From positions 1 to 39,311 of IMG/VR virus record IMGVR_UViG_3300028388_001734: a stretch of 39,311 bases of DNA. The stretch is one strand, 5' to 3'. The first letter of the stretch is position 1; each line of letters opens with the position of its first letter. The notes under the pieces were generated by a model. It made no database searches. It was given only the letters and a program-made list of their open reading frames with translations, and was not told the DNA's origin. The position numbers and the translations under genes are program-made. Shown one piece after another: positions 1 to 8,956 of the stretch. The DNA comes from a virus.

Positions 1-2715
1 TGGGCGCAGATGCGGGTGGAGGAAGCTGGTGGCACTACATACAGCCTGACCGCTGACACGCAGACCTACACGCAAGTTGGGGTGTCTGCCAGCCTGACTG
101 TCTCTAGGTCCCTGTCGGCTGACGTGCAGGCATACACTCAGACAGGTGTGGCTGCGTCCCTGCTGCGGGCATACACGCTGACAGCGGACACGCAGTCATA
201 TGCCCTGACTGGCGTGGATGTCGTCCTGTCTCGCGGGTTGGCCCTTATCGCGGACACCCAGACCTACGCGCTGACCGGGGTCACGACGCCAGTAAATTAT
301 GCGCGCATCCTCGCGCTGGATCAGGCATCGTTTGTCCTTTCCGGGGTTGCCGCTGACCTCGATTTTGCGCTGAACCTACCAGCAGACACGCGCAGCTACG
401 CCTTGACTGGCGTGGCTGCTGCCATTCAGGCGGGCCGCTCCCTTGCCGCCGACACCCAATCCTACTCGCTTGCGCTCGTAGACGCCGATCTGACGGTCGC
501 GCGCAGCCTGACGGCAGACACACAGACCTACGCGCTGACTGGCGTTTCGGCAGCGTTCCAGACAGCGGAGGTCATGGGCGCTGTCGTCGGGACGTTTGTT
601 CTGACCGGGAACGACGCCCTCTTCGACAGGACGGTTGGAGCAGGGGCCGGGTCATACTCGCTGACGGGAGTGGACGCGACTTTAACGAAGTCCATCGAAC
701 TTCCGGCAGATGCCCAAAGCTACACGCTGACGGGCGTAGCCGCGACATTCTCGCGCGCCCTTTCGCTCGATGCGGAGACCCAGACGTACCTCCTTTCCGG
801 GGTGGCGGCGGAAATCAGCATCCTCGGGTCGCTCGTCGCAGACACCCAGACCTACACGCTTGCGCTCGTTGCCGCAGAACTGGAGCGCGGGATCGTCCTG
901 ACGGCAGAGGCCCAGAGCGCCTCTGTGGCCGGTCAGGACGCCTCGTTGACAGTTTCCCGGTCGCTGGGTGCCGAGACGCGGACCTACGCCCAGACCGGCC
1001 TCTCAGCGGCCCTGACGGCCTCCCGCGCGCTGTCGTGCGATACGGCCTCCTACACGCTTTCGCCCATTGATGCGACGTTCTCGCTCGGGCTGTCGCTTGA
1101 TGGCGCTACTCGGACCTACTCGCTTGCGCTCGTAGACGCGACATTCAGGCGCGCGCTTGTGCTGGGGGCAGATCAGCAGACCTACGCGATTACCGGGGTC
1201 GCAGCCGCCTTCCAGACACAGGGTAGCCTAGCCGCTCTCCCCCGGTCCTACACGCTGACAGGCGTCAATGCAGACCTGACCGCATCGCGCCTTCTAGGCG
1301 CTGACGTGCAGGCATATGCCCAGACCGGGGTCGATGCCCTCTTCGACCCGGTTCTGAATGCCACCCAGCAGACCTACTCTCTTACACCCGTTGATGCAGG
1401 GTTCACTGTCGGCTCCGCTCTCGACGCGGATGCTCAAACCTACACGCTGACCGGGATTGACGCCGCGCTCGAACTGCCGCGCGAAATTGCAGCGGACACC
1501 CAAACCTACTCGCTGACTGGCGTTGATGCTGAGTTCTCGGTGATCGGCGCTCTGGTCGCTGACGCTGGCTCCTTCACGCTGACCGGGGCCGATGCGGCTC
1601 TAACGCGAAACTTTGAACTGGCGGCTGAAACCCAGTCCTACTCGGTTGCCACCGTCGATGTTGGCTTCGTCAGGCAGGAGGTTCTGGAGGCTGACACCGC
1701 TGGCTACTCGCTGACTGGGCAGGACGCCCTGTTCGAGTTTTCCGGCATCTTTGACGCTGACACGGGAAGCTACGCGCTGACGCTCGTTGACGCGACGGTC
1801 GGGCGGAACCTGCTGTTCAGCGTTGACGCAGCGTCCTTTGACTGGGCGGGGACCGGGACCGGCCTGTTCTACGACATCGCGGTCAACTGGCTCCTAGATG
1901 AAACCGACGATGAACTGGAGGACGAGTACGGGCGCGGCCTCTTCGACGAAGATGCCTACGAACTATTCGAGCAGCCGCTATCCTACACGCTGACCTTCCC
2001 AGAGGCGTCTCTCGTCAAGACGAGCATCGACCTCGTTGCAGACGTGGCATCGTTCACGCTTTCGGGTGTCAGCGCAGACACCCTGAAGCACTCGGCGATC
2101 AACGGCGAAACGCAGGTCTACGAGCGCAGCATCGAGGATGTCGAGTTCGACTGGCCGATGCGTGTTGTCTGGGCCTATGGCGGCGTTTTCTGGGCGAATG
2201 GTCAGGCAGCGATCCTGAAGGAAACCAACGAGCCGGTCCTTAGAGACGACGAGACAGACCCGCTTCTGGATGACCTTGGCGCTCCCATCGTTGATGATGG
2301 AGACATCACGAACAAGCGCATCGAGTGTGACACGGCAGAGTTCGACGCCACGTTCGTTGACGCCCTCGTGCGGACCCAGTTCTACGAGGTCATTGCGGAG
2401 AACGTCGCCTTTGACCTGACGCACGTCGATGCCCTCCTCTACGGGAAGATGAACGCGGAGACTGTCACGTTTTCTGTGACGTTTGTGCCGGGCGAGAGGA
2501 TCAACTTCTCCGACATCAACCCGCCGCGCTTCCCAGAGGCGTCAGAGAACCACGCCTCCCTGCTTCTGAGGCAGTCCCAGTCAAGGCTGGTGCATGACGG
2601 GAAGAATGCGGGTATTATCCGGCACCAACAGGACCAAGCCCGCCTGACGCACAACGGAGGCAAGGCCGGGAAGATATGGACAAACCAGCGCACCGCGCGC
2701 CTCGTGGAGAACTGA
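1..2715 (+). CDS. Repetitive phage tail/appendage protein, 5' end probably outside window
   Basis: The protein is built from about 25 imperfect repeats of roughly 22-24 residues around a core like ADTQTYxLTGVxA, covering residues 10 to about 620. A less regular part follows (about 620-830), ending in three short repeats built on QARLxHxG with a GKAGxI link (about 855-900). No enzymatic motif is visible. Such repeat arrays are typical of extended beta-structured virion appendages, so a tail fibre or stalk role is inferred from composition and from the adjacent BppU-like genes. The first ATG is at position 10, but the frame is open to the window edge and no ribosome site precedes that ATG, so the gene probably starts upstream. 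Its stop sits 1 nt before the next ATG. The exact family is not recognised. Confidence 0.7.
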   Translation, partial: WAQMRVEEAGGTTYSLTADTQTYTQVGVSASLTVSRSLSADVQAYTQTGVAASLLRAYTLTADTQSYALTGVDVVLSRGLALIADTQTYALTGVTTPVNYARILALDQASFVLSGVAADLDFALNLPADTRSYALTGVAAAIQAGRSLAADTQSYSLALVDADLTVARSLTADTQTYALTGVSAAFQTAEVMGAVVGTFVLTGNDALFDRTVGAGAGSYSLTGVDATLTKSIELPADAQSYTLTGVAATFSRALSLDAETQTYLLSGVAAEISILGSLVADTQTYTLALVAAELERGIVLTAEAQSASVAGQDASLTVSRSLGAETRTYAQTGLSAALTASRALSCDTASYTLSPIDATFSLGLSLDGATRTYSLALVDATFRRALVLGADQQTYAITGVAAAFQTQGSLAALPRSYTLTGVNADLTASRLLGADVQAYAQTGVDALFDPVLNATQQTYSLTPVDAGFTVGSALDADAQTYTLTGIDAALELPREIAADTQTYSLTGVDAEFSVIGALVADAGSFTLTGADAALTRNFELAAETQSYSVATVDVGFVRQEVLEADTAGYSLTGQDALFEFSGIFDADTGSYALTLVDATVGRNLLFSVDAASFDWAGTGTGLFYDIAVNWLLDETDDELEDEYGRGLFDEDAYELFEQPLSYTLTFPEASLVKTSIDLVADVASFTLSGVSADTLKHSAINGETQVYERSIEDVEFDWPMRVVWAYGGVFWANGQAAILKETNEPVLRDDETDPLLDDLGAPIVDDGDITNKRIECDTAEFDATFVDALVRTQFYEVIAENVAFDLTHVDALLYGKMNAETVTFSVTFVPGERINFSDINPPRFPEASENHASLLLRQSQSRLVHDGKNAGIIRHQQDQARLTHNGGKAGKIWTNQRTARLVEN

Positions 2716-2716
2716 A

Positions 2717-3037
2717 ATGGCTGAAGAGTTCACGATCAAGAGCAACGACACTTCTCCGAAGTTGTTGTACGAACTTGACCTCCTGCCCGGCCAGACGCTG
2801 GTTGGCGCAACAGTCAGGTTCCACATGGCGGAGGCTGACGGCACGGTGGTCGTTGACGCGGCTGGAACGGTGGAAGACGCCGCCGCACAGCAGATCGCAT
2901 ACGCATGGGGCGTCGGCGACACGGCATCACCCGGGACCTACCGCGCGGAGTTCGAGGTCACGTTCAGCGACGGCAGCGTGGAGACCTACCCGAACAGTGA
3001 TTACCTGAAGATTATCATCAAGCCTGACTTGGCGTGA
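2717..3037 (+). CDS. BppU N-terminal-like small baseplate/tail protein
   Basis: A 106-residue protein that opens with FTIKSNDTSP and has GATVRFHM near residues 30-37, the signature of the N-terminal domain of phage baseplate upper proteins (BppU). In the family this beta-sandwich attaches receptor-binding proteins to the tail. Here the domain stands alone and directly follows the repetitive appendage gene. A structural or adaptor role at the tail tip is inferred from the fold resemblance and position. The start is well fixed by close coupling to the upstream stop. Confidence 0.6.
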   Translation: MAEEFTIKSNDTSPKLLYELDLLPGQTLVGATVRFHMAEADGTVVVDAAGTVEDAAAQQIAYAWGVGDTASPGTYRAEFEVTFSDGSVETYPNSDYLKIIIKPDLA

Positions 3038-3054
3038 TGCTTGGAGGTTAAGAA

Positions 3055-3378
3055 ATGGCCCAGCCGGAACTCGTCAAGGTGTGGAAGGGTGAACAACTCA
3101 GTCGCACGATCACTGTTTTGGACGAAAGCTACGAGGCTCGCGACCTCTCGGATGTCACCTCGTTCGAGGTAAAGGGGCAGGGCGGATTGTTCGCGCTGAA
3201 CCTTCAGGCCGCTTTAGGCTCCAATCAGGGCGAAGTCACCCTGTCCTCCTCCGCGACGGAGACGGAGTTCGCGGCGACAGGTGTCTACCTCGCCCAGATT
3301 TGGGGAACGCGAGCGACTGGTGTCACGAAGGAAATGCTGGCTGACATCGTGATCGCCGTCATGGAGGTCCCCTCGTGA
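3055..3378 (+). CDS. Second BppU-like small tail protein
   Basis: A 107-residue protein with the plan of the preceding gene: a short N-terminal strand (KVWKGEQLSRTITVLD) and a mid-region DLSDVTSFEVKGQ that matches the BppU-type layout, ending in a strand that would describe an added attribute (EMLADIVIAVMEV). It looks like a diverged paralogue of its neighbour. A GGAGG Shine-Dalgarno sits 8 nt upstream of the ATG. Its end overlaps the terminase start by 4 nt (ATCG/GTGATC context), so the two are translationally coupled. Function beyond virion structure is inference. Confidence 0.5.
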   Translation: MAQPELVKVWKGEQLSRTITVLDESYEARDLSDVTSFEVKGQGGLFALNLQAALGSNQGEVTLSSSATETEFAATGVYLAQIWGTRATGVTKEMLADIVIAVMEVPS

Positions 3379-4928
3379 TCGAGGAACTGAAATACTACCT
3401 CCAGCTTCTGGAGTACCGGCGCAAGATCATTCTTGCGCGGAATGACCTTGTGCATTTTGCCGAGTTCACGATGCCAAGCGTCAGCGCACCGGACGACCCC
3501 AGTCAGAGCAAGTATGTCGCAGCCAGACATCACAGGCTCATGGCGAACGTGGCGATGGACATCGAGCGCGGGGATCGGAAGAAGGTCATCCTGAACACCG
3601 CCCCGCGTCACGGAAAGACGGAACTCTGCACCAAGCGGTTCGCCGCGTGGTACGCCGGGAGAAACCCCGACCAAGATATTATGATCGCGACCTACAACGA
3701 GCGGTTCGCGATGGACTTCGGCAAGGAAGTCAGGGAGATAATGAACTCCCAAAGGTTCAGGCAGGTATTCCCTGACTTCAGCCTGTCCAACCAGTCAAAC
3801 GAACACGTCAGGACATACGCCGGGGGAGATATATTCTTCTTGGGCAGGCGCTCGTCCACCACGGGCCGGGGTGCCAACCTGATTATCGTGGACGACCCTA
3901 CCAAGGACGACCGCGAGGTGAAGTACGACACCTTCAGGGAAGACTGCTGGTCTTGGTTCACCCAGACCCTCTTGACGCGGCGGCACAACGACAAGGCCGC
4001 GATCATGGTGACGCAGACCCGGTGGCACGAAGACGACATCGTGGGCCGGATCACCGACAAGACGAACCCGGCGTATTCGGCGCGGTTCGCAAGAGGGTTT
4101 GAAGTCATCAACCTCCCGGCAATCGCGGAGGACAACGACCCTCTTGGCAGGAAGCCGGGGGAGGCCCTGTGGCCCGAGCGGTTCGGCGTGGATTACTTGG
4201 AGGAGATGCGCGAGGCGAACGCCCTATCCTTCGCGGCCCTGTACCAGTGCGACCCGACCCCGGAGGATGGCGTCTACTTCCGCTCCGAAGAATTGCACGA
4301 GTACGAGACTGCGGAACTCCCCCAAAACCTGCGGATGTTCGTGGTCTCTGACCACGCGGTTGCCACCAAAAACTACAACGACCCCTCTGTCCTTGTCCCA
4401 TTCGGGATCGACGAGAACGGCACGGCATGGGTAATGCCGCAAATCGTCTGGCGGCGCATGGACGCGCAGGAGACGGTGGAAGAGATGATCGCCATGATCG
4501 ACCACCACAAGCCGATCTTCTGGTACGCTGAGAAAGGCCACATCTCTAAGGCAATCGGCCCGTTCCTGAAAAAGCGGATGGAAGAGGAGGGTGTCTACTG
4601 CCCCATCATCGAGGAGCAGCCGGTTGGAGACAAACTCCAGCGCGCGCACTCGGGAAGGGCACGATGCGCCCAAGGCAAGATACGCTTCCCGAAGTCAGCG
4701 CCGTGGTGGTCGCGTGCGAAGTCAGAAATGCTGAAGTTCCCGAACGGGCGCTACGATGACTTCGTTGACGTGATTTCGATGATCGGCATGAAGCTGACGA
4801 CGCACACCCAGCCGGGCAGGCCGCAAGTCATTCATAAGGACAAGCCGGGCACGTTCGGCCACCTGCTAAAGCAATTCCGCGAGCAAGACCGCCTAAACCG
4901 CGCCCGGAAAGAGCGCGCTGGCTGGTAA
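3375..4928 (+). CDS. terL: Terminase large subunit (DNA packaging ATPase/nuclease)
   Basis: A 517-residue packaging motor. The ATPase half has Walker A APRHGKT (residues 76-82) and Walker B LIIVDDP (169-175). The C-terminal RNase H-like nuclease half shows the expected acidic triad: D326 (VVSDHA), E386 (WYAEKG) and D465 within DDFVDV. Length and layout fit the Terminase_6 type. It docks on the portal and cuts and pumps the genome. The start is a GTG at 3375 overlapping the upstream gene, in step with tight operon packing. No recognisable small terminase precedes it in this window, which is unusual because TerS normally lies immediately upstream. Confidence 0.95.
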   Translation: MIEELKYYLQLLEYRRKIILARNDLVHFAEFTMPSVSAPDDPSQSKYVAARHHRLMANVAMDIERGDRKKVILNTAPRHGKTELCTKRFAAWYAGRNPDQDIMIATYNERFAMDFGKEVREIMNSQRFRQVFPDFSLSNQSNEHVRTYAGGDIFFLGRRSSTTGRGANLIIVDDPTKDDREVKYDTFREDCWSWFTQTLLTRRHNDKAAIMVTQTRWHEDDIVGRITDKTNPAYSARFARGFEVINLPAIAEDNDPLGRKPGEALWPERFGVDYLEEMREANALSFAALYQCDPTPEDGVYFRSEELHEYETAELPQNLRMFVVSDHAVATKNYNDPSVLVPFGIDENGTAWVMPQIVWRRMDAQETVEEMIAMIDHHKPIFWYAEKGHISKAIGPFLKKRMEEEGVYCPIIEEQPVGDKLQRAHSGRARCAQGKIRFPKSAPWWSRAKSEMLKFPNGRYDDFVDVISMIGMKLTTHTQPGRPQVIHKDKPGTFGHLLKQFREQDRLNRARKERAGW

Positions 4929-4943
4929 CGGAAAGGAAGACCG

Positions 4944-6632
4944 ATGGAATACGTCAACGCGGACACGAACGAGGCGAACGACGCCCGCCGGGCCAAGGTC
5001 AAGCAACTTACCGACATGGTTCGTGACGACCTGAAGCACTGGGAATACGCCTTCAAGCGTATGCGGAAATGGCGCGAGTTCGCCCGTGGCCTTCAGTGGC
5101 CGGGCATGTCCAAGGAGGACCTCGCCGACGCAGACAGGGAGTACGTCGCCAACATCACGATGCGCCATTTGAAGCAGCGCACGGCGTCGATCTACGCAAA
5201 GAACCCCAGCTACGTCTGGCGGAAGTCACAGCGCATGACGCGCACCGTCTGGGACGGCACGGCCCAGCAGCTTCAGATGGCGCAGATGATGGTGCAGGGC
5301 GGCATGGACATGACCGGCATGTACCAGATGATCCTTCAGGACGCGATGCAGAGCCGCGCCCAGAACGAGGCGCTGGATAAGGTCGGCGAAACGATGTCGA
5401 ACCTGTACTCGTACTTCCTGCGCGAGCAGATGCCTCCGACCAAGATGATGATGAAGAAGCAGGTCCTGACCTCGCTGACCTGCGGGGTCGCCTACTTCAA
5501 GCAGACCTTCCAGCGCGTCACCGACTATCCGCCTGAAGTCAGCCGGGCTATCCAAGACCACATGGCGGAAATCTGGGATCAGGCCGACAACCTCGTGTAC
5601 ACGATCTGCGACGGCTACCCCGACTATCTGGAGGAGCCGCACGAGCCGATCACATACACCGAGCGGTTCTATCCTTGGTTCGTCTATGCCCCGAACGCCG
5701 TTGATGACCCTGACGATCCGTTCCCGCCCTCTGACGTGGAACTGATGCAGCCCATGCAGATGGAGATTAACCGTTCCGGGGAGGCGCTGCGTCAGCACCG
5801 CTACGCCGCGCGCCCGGGCTGGGTCTCCGGCTCGAACCTTCCAGACGAGGACGTGATGAAGATCGAGGCGCGCTCTGCGCACTCGCTCGTGGTCCTGAAG
5901 TCGCTGACGCCAGACGAGGACGTGCGGGCCAAGTTCCAAGCGTTCCCAACGTCACCAATCGACATGAACCTGTACCAGACCTCCACGGCGTTCACCGACA
6001 TCCTGCGCTCTGTCGGGACGCAGGAGGCGAACCTTGGCGGTACATCGAACGCGACGGCGACGGAAACCTCCATCGCGGAGAGTTCGCGCCAGTCAACGCT
6101 GACGAGCGCCATCGACGAGTTCGACGACCTTCTGACCGAGATGGCACGCGCTGGTGGCCAGATACTGCTTCAGGAGATGTCGCAGGAGCAGGTCAAGATG
6201 ATCGTCGGCCCCGGCGCTGTCTGGCCGGATCAGTCTCGCGAGGATGTGGCGCGGGAAATCCACCTAGAGGTGGTGGCTGGCTCCTCCGGGCGACCCAATC
6301 AGGCGCAGGAGGTTGCCATCATGGAGCGGGTCTACCCGCTGCTGTTCCAGCTTCCCGGCATCAGCTACGAGCAACTGGTGCGCCACGGCGTCAAGGTCCT
6401 TGATGACAAGGCTACCTATGAAGACTGGGTGGATATGACTTCCCTGCCGATCATGGCGCTGAACGGCCAGATGCAGGCCACCGCAAACCGTGGCGAGGGC
6501 GAAGAGGGTGACAACGGTCAGGGTGGCGGGGACAACGCCGAACGTCCTGACCAGCCTCAAGGCGAAGGTGGTGCCGCGCCGGGCCAGCAAGGGTTTGGCC
6601 CGGCAATTCAGGGACCACCCATGTCGCCGTGA
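4944..6632 (+). CDS. Portal protein
   Basis: A 562-residue protein directly after the large terminase and before the scaffold. It begins with an acidic helical segment (residues 1-55), contains the WREFARGLQWPG-type motif of podoviral portals near residues 43-54 and a long helical middle, and ends in a disordered Gly/Gln/Pro-rich tail (about 525-562). The family forms the dodecameric ring at one capsid vertex through which DNA is packaged and ejected and to which the adaptor binds. The call rests on order, size and this weak motif match. An AAGGAAG ribosome site precedes the ATG. Confidence 0.85.
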   Translation: MEYVNADTNEANDARRAKVKQLTDMVRDDLKHWEYAFKRMRKWREFARGLQWPGMSKEDLADADREYVANITMRHLKQRTASIYAKNPSYVWRKSQRMTRTVWDGTAQQLQMAQMMVQGGMDMTGMYQMILQDAMQSRAQNEALDKVGETMSNLYSYFLREQMPPTKMMMKKQVLTSLTCGVAYFKQTFQRVTDYPPEVSRAIQDHMAEIWDQADNLVYTICDGYPDYLEEPHEPITYTERFYPWFVYAPNAVDDPDDPFPPSDVELMQPMQMEINRSGEALRQHRYAARPGWVSGSNLPDEDVMKIEARSAHSLVVLKSLTPDEDVRAKFQAFPTSPIDMNLYQTSTAFTDILRSVGTQEANLGGTSNATATETSIAESSRQSTLTSAIDEFDDLLTEMARAGGQILLQEMSQEQVKMIVGPGAVWPDQSREDVAREIHLEVVAGSSGRPNQAQEVAIMERVYPLLFQLPGISYEQLVRHGVKVLDDKATYEDWVDMTSLPIMALNGQMQATANRGEGEEGDNGQGGGDNAERPDQPQGEGGAAPGQQGFGPAIQGPPMSP

Positions 6633-6649
6633 CATGCTGACTTGACTTG

Positions 6650-6677
6650 TTGCCATTTGGTGCTTTTGGTGTAGGAT
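6650..6677 (+). promoter_or_regulatory. Promoter-like site with paired TTGGTG repeats upstream of scaffold
   Basis: In the 75-nt gap before the scaffold gene, TTGCCA (6650-6655) and TAGGAT (6672-6677) are separated by 16 nt. The spacer is filled by two TTGGTG hexamers (6657-6662 and 6666-6671), exactly 9 nt apart. This is the best-formed member of a motif family repeated across the window. It would give the scaffold and capsid genes their own transcription start. Confidence 0.5.
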
Positions 6678-6707
6678 CGGTCACGATGACACCAAAAGAG
6701 GTAAGTC

Positions 6708-7793
6708 ATGGACCCTGAAGCGCAGGAAAGCGCCGTTGATACCGAGGCGGAAACGACATCCTCGCCAGATGTGACGGAAGGCGTGTCTTCGTCAGACACG
6801 GCGGCTGAAGAACAGGAACATGATCTGGAAACGGCGGAAGCCATCCAAGAGGCGTTCCTGAAGGAGTACGGCGACCCGACCGAAGCCGAGGAGGAGGAAC
6901 CCTCCGAGGATGACGCGGAGCCAGAAACGGCTGAAGCCGAGCGTAAGGAAGCGCCCGAAGAAGAGGCTCAAGGTGACGAGAGCCACGGTGACGACAAGCA
7001 CAGGCTGTCGGACGAGGAGTTCAAGGCACTCTCCGAGAACGCGCGTATGCGTATCGGAGAACTTAATGCCCGGGCGAAGAAGGCAGAGCGCCAGCTTCGC
7101 GAGTTCGAGGCAGAACTTCAGACTTCGCGTCAGGCGGTTGAGCGCGTCAACGAGTTGGAGAACTTCGTCAAGGAGTACAACGTCGAGCCGCAGAATGTCG
7201 GCCTCGCGTTCGGGATGATGGCAAAGCTGTCCACCGGGGACTTCCAAGGGTTCCTGAACGACATCGAGCCTTTCTACCAGTACGCAAGGCAGGCGTCAGG
7301 GCAGACGCTTCCACAGGACATCCAGTCCCAAGTGGATGACGGGTACTTGACGGAGGACGCCGCGAAGGAACTGGTCAGGGCGCGCATCTCGCAGGAGCGG
7401 GTGCAGGCCGAAAACCAGAGGCTGTTGGAGCAACAGCGTCAGGCGCAGACCCAGACGCAGGCCCAGCGGCAAGTCCAAGCGATCCAGCAAGCCGTGAACG
7501 CTCGCGAGCAGGAGTTGAAATCTTCGGACCCTGACTACGCCCGCATCTCCGACGCGGTGAAGCGTAACATGGAGTTCGCGCTACGGAATGGCGCTGTGCC
7601 CAAGACACCGGAGCAAGCGTTGCAGATGGTCAACCAAGCCTACGAGATGGCTAAGGCTGCTGCACCGAAGGCCCCGCCCCGGGCAACTCCTAGACGCCCA
7701 ACCGCGACCACAGTGGCACGCGGCGCGCAAGCACCAGCCTCGACAAAAGATGCGATCATCGGGGCACTGGAAGGCTACGCGCCCTCGCGATGA
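6708..7793 (+). CDS. Capsid scaffolding protein
   Basis: A 361-residue protein with an extremely acidic N-terminal third (residues 1-105, dominated by Glu/Asp) and a long coiled-coil-rich middle (about 115-265, with a Gln-rich stretch near 225-260). A basic, Ala/Pro-rich C-terminus follows (about 320-361). Position between portal and major capsid and this composition are classic for podoviral scaffolds, which nucleate procapsid assembly and leave before packaging. The basic C-terminus is the usual coat-binding part; that role is inferred. An AGAGG ribosome site lies just upstream of the ATG. Confidence 0.8.
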   Translation: MDPEAQESAVDTEAETTSSPDVTEGVSSSDTAAEEQEHDLETAEAIQEAFLKEYGDPTEAEEEEPSEDDAEPETAEAERKEAPEEEAQGDESHGDDKHRLSDEEFKALSENARMRIGELNARAKKAERQLREFEAELQTSRQAVERVNELENFVKEYNVEPQNVGLAFGMMAKLSTGDFQGFLNDIEPFYQYARQASGQTLPQDIQSQVDDGYLTEDAAKELVRARISQERVQAENQRLLEQQRQAQTQTQAQRQVQAIQQAVNAREQELKSSDPDYARISDAVKRNMEFALRNGAVPKTPEQALQMVNQAYEMAKAAAPKAPPRATPRRPTATTVARGAQAPASTKDAIIGALEGYAPSR

Positions 7794-7803
7794 GGGCTAA
7801 AAT

Positions 7804-8907
7804 ATGTCTATGGAAGGCTTCAGCGCAGGGCAGATCGCCCACGCGCAGGCAACCGGCCTCGATCACTACGTTCGCGGCAAACTCTTCAACTCGGGTATCC
7901 AAGAGAAACCCGTCCTGTCCAAGTTCGAGAACTCGGCGAAGACGCTGAATGTCCCCGGCAACGAGAACATCAGCCTTGGCGTCAAGTTCGAGACCGGCGC
8001 AGGTGGCTCCAACGATGGCGTCACCGGCTTCAGCCATACCGACACGGTGAACTTCTACAACCCGGGCAACGGCCTCCGTGCCAACTATGTCTGGCGTGAA
8101 CACCACATCGGTATGACCATGAGCGAGACCGAACTGAAGCGCCACGGCATTCTCGTGGACGACAAGTTCGACGGGAAAATTCGTCGTCGCGGTGATCGCG
8201 GCCTCGAAATCCTCGCGAACGTCCTCGACGAGGCTCTGGCTGACTTCACCGAGCAGTACGCTGACACGATGAACACCCTGATCTGGGGCGATGGCACGGC
8301 TGACACCTCCGCGCTCCACGGCCTGCGGTCGTTCATTCTCGACATCCCCACGCTGGGGACTGTCGGCGGTCTGTCGAACGTGACCTATCCCGCTTGGCGC
8401 AACCGCGCCTACACGGCGGCGTTCGCTGGCGATGTGTCGTTTGACGCGGCGCATGGCGGCGACAGGATCACTTCGGCTGCGGCCAACGGTGGCGCTCTGG
8501 TGCAGGTTCTCCAGAACGAGTGGCGTCAGCTTCGCCGGTATGGTGGCCGTCCCGATATGTTCGTTGCGGGTTCTGACTTCATCGACGCGATGGAAGTCGA
8601 GATGCGCGCGAACGGCTACTACAACGATAGTGGCATGACTGGCCGTCAGGACGCCGCGATGGGCGACCTGTACTTCAAGGGTGTTCCGGTCGTCTACGAC
8701 CCCACCCTCGACGACCTGTCGCGGTCGAAGTTCGCCTACATCTGGGACAGCCGGGACATCTACCTGATGACCCTCTCGGGCGACTGGCGGCGTCAGCGCA
8801 CGCCTGCGCGTCCCTACAACCAGTTCGTGTTCCACCAGTCGCTGCTCTGCACGGGGCAGATGGTGGCTCGCCGCCGGAACTCGGCGCTGGTTATCGAAAT
8901 CGCGTAA
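7804..8907 (+). CDS. Major capsid protein
   Basis: A 367-residue protein immediately after the scaffold gene. It has the plan of an HK97-fold capsid subunit: an extended N-terminal arm, a helical region around residues 115-160 with an acidic face, a central domain, and a C-terminal beta-rich part containing the FAYIWDSRDIYLM strand pair (near 310-322). Codon use is more regular than in its neighbours (many GGC and ATC codons), as expected of a highly expressed gene. A strong hairpin follows directly after the stop. The exact capsid subfamily is not certain from sequence reading alone. Confidence 0.85.
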   Translation: MSMEGFSAGQIAHAQATGLDHYVRGKLFNSGIQEKPVLSKFENSAKTLNVPGNENISLGVKFETGAGGSNDGVTGFSHTDTVNFYNPGNGLRANYVWREHHIGMTMSETELKRHGILVDDKFDGKIRRRGDRGLEILANVLDEALADFTEQYADTMNTLIWGDGTADTSALHGLRSFILDIPTLGTVGGLSNVTYPAWRNRAYTAAFAGDVSFDAAHGGDRITSAAANGGALVQVLQNEWRQLRRYGGRPDMFVAGSDFIDAMEVEMRANGYYNDSGMTGRQDAAMGDLYFKGVPVVYDPTLDDLSRSKFAYIWDSRDIYLMTLSGDWRRQRTPARPYNQFVFHQSLLCTGQMVARRRNSALVIEIA

Positions 8908-8915
8908 GCGATCTG

Positions 8916-8938
8916 GGGAGGGGCATGGTGCCCCTCCC
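8916..8938 (+). terminator. GC-rich hairpin after the capsid gene
   Basis: A perfect 9-bp stem, GGGAGGGGC with GCCCCTCCC, closes a 5-nt ATGGT loop just 8 nt past the capsid stop. No U-run follows, so it may act as a partial terminator or as a 3' stabiliser of capsid mRNA, letting capsid be made in excess over downstream head genes. Confidence 0.6.
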
Positions 8939-8956
8939 ATCCATTGGAGGAACCCA

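Noticed and set aside
1-2100. CRISPR array, because of regular repeats
   Set aside because: The periodicity is in the protein; DNA repeats are not identical, are in frame, and have no spacer structure. No cas genes in the window.
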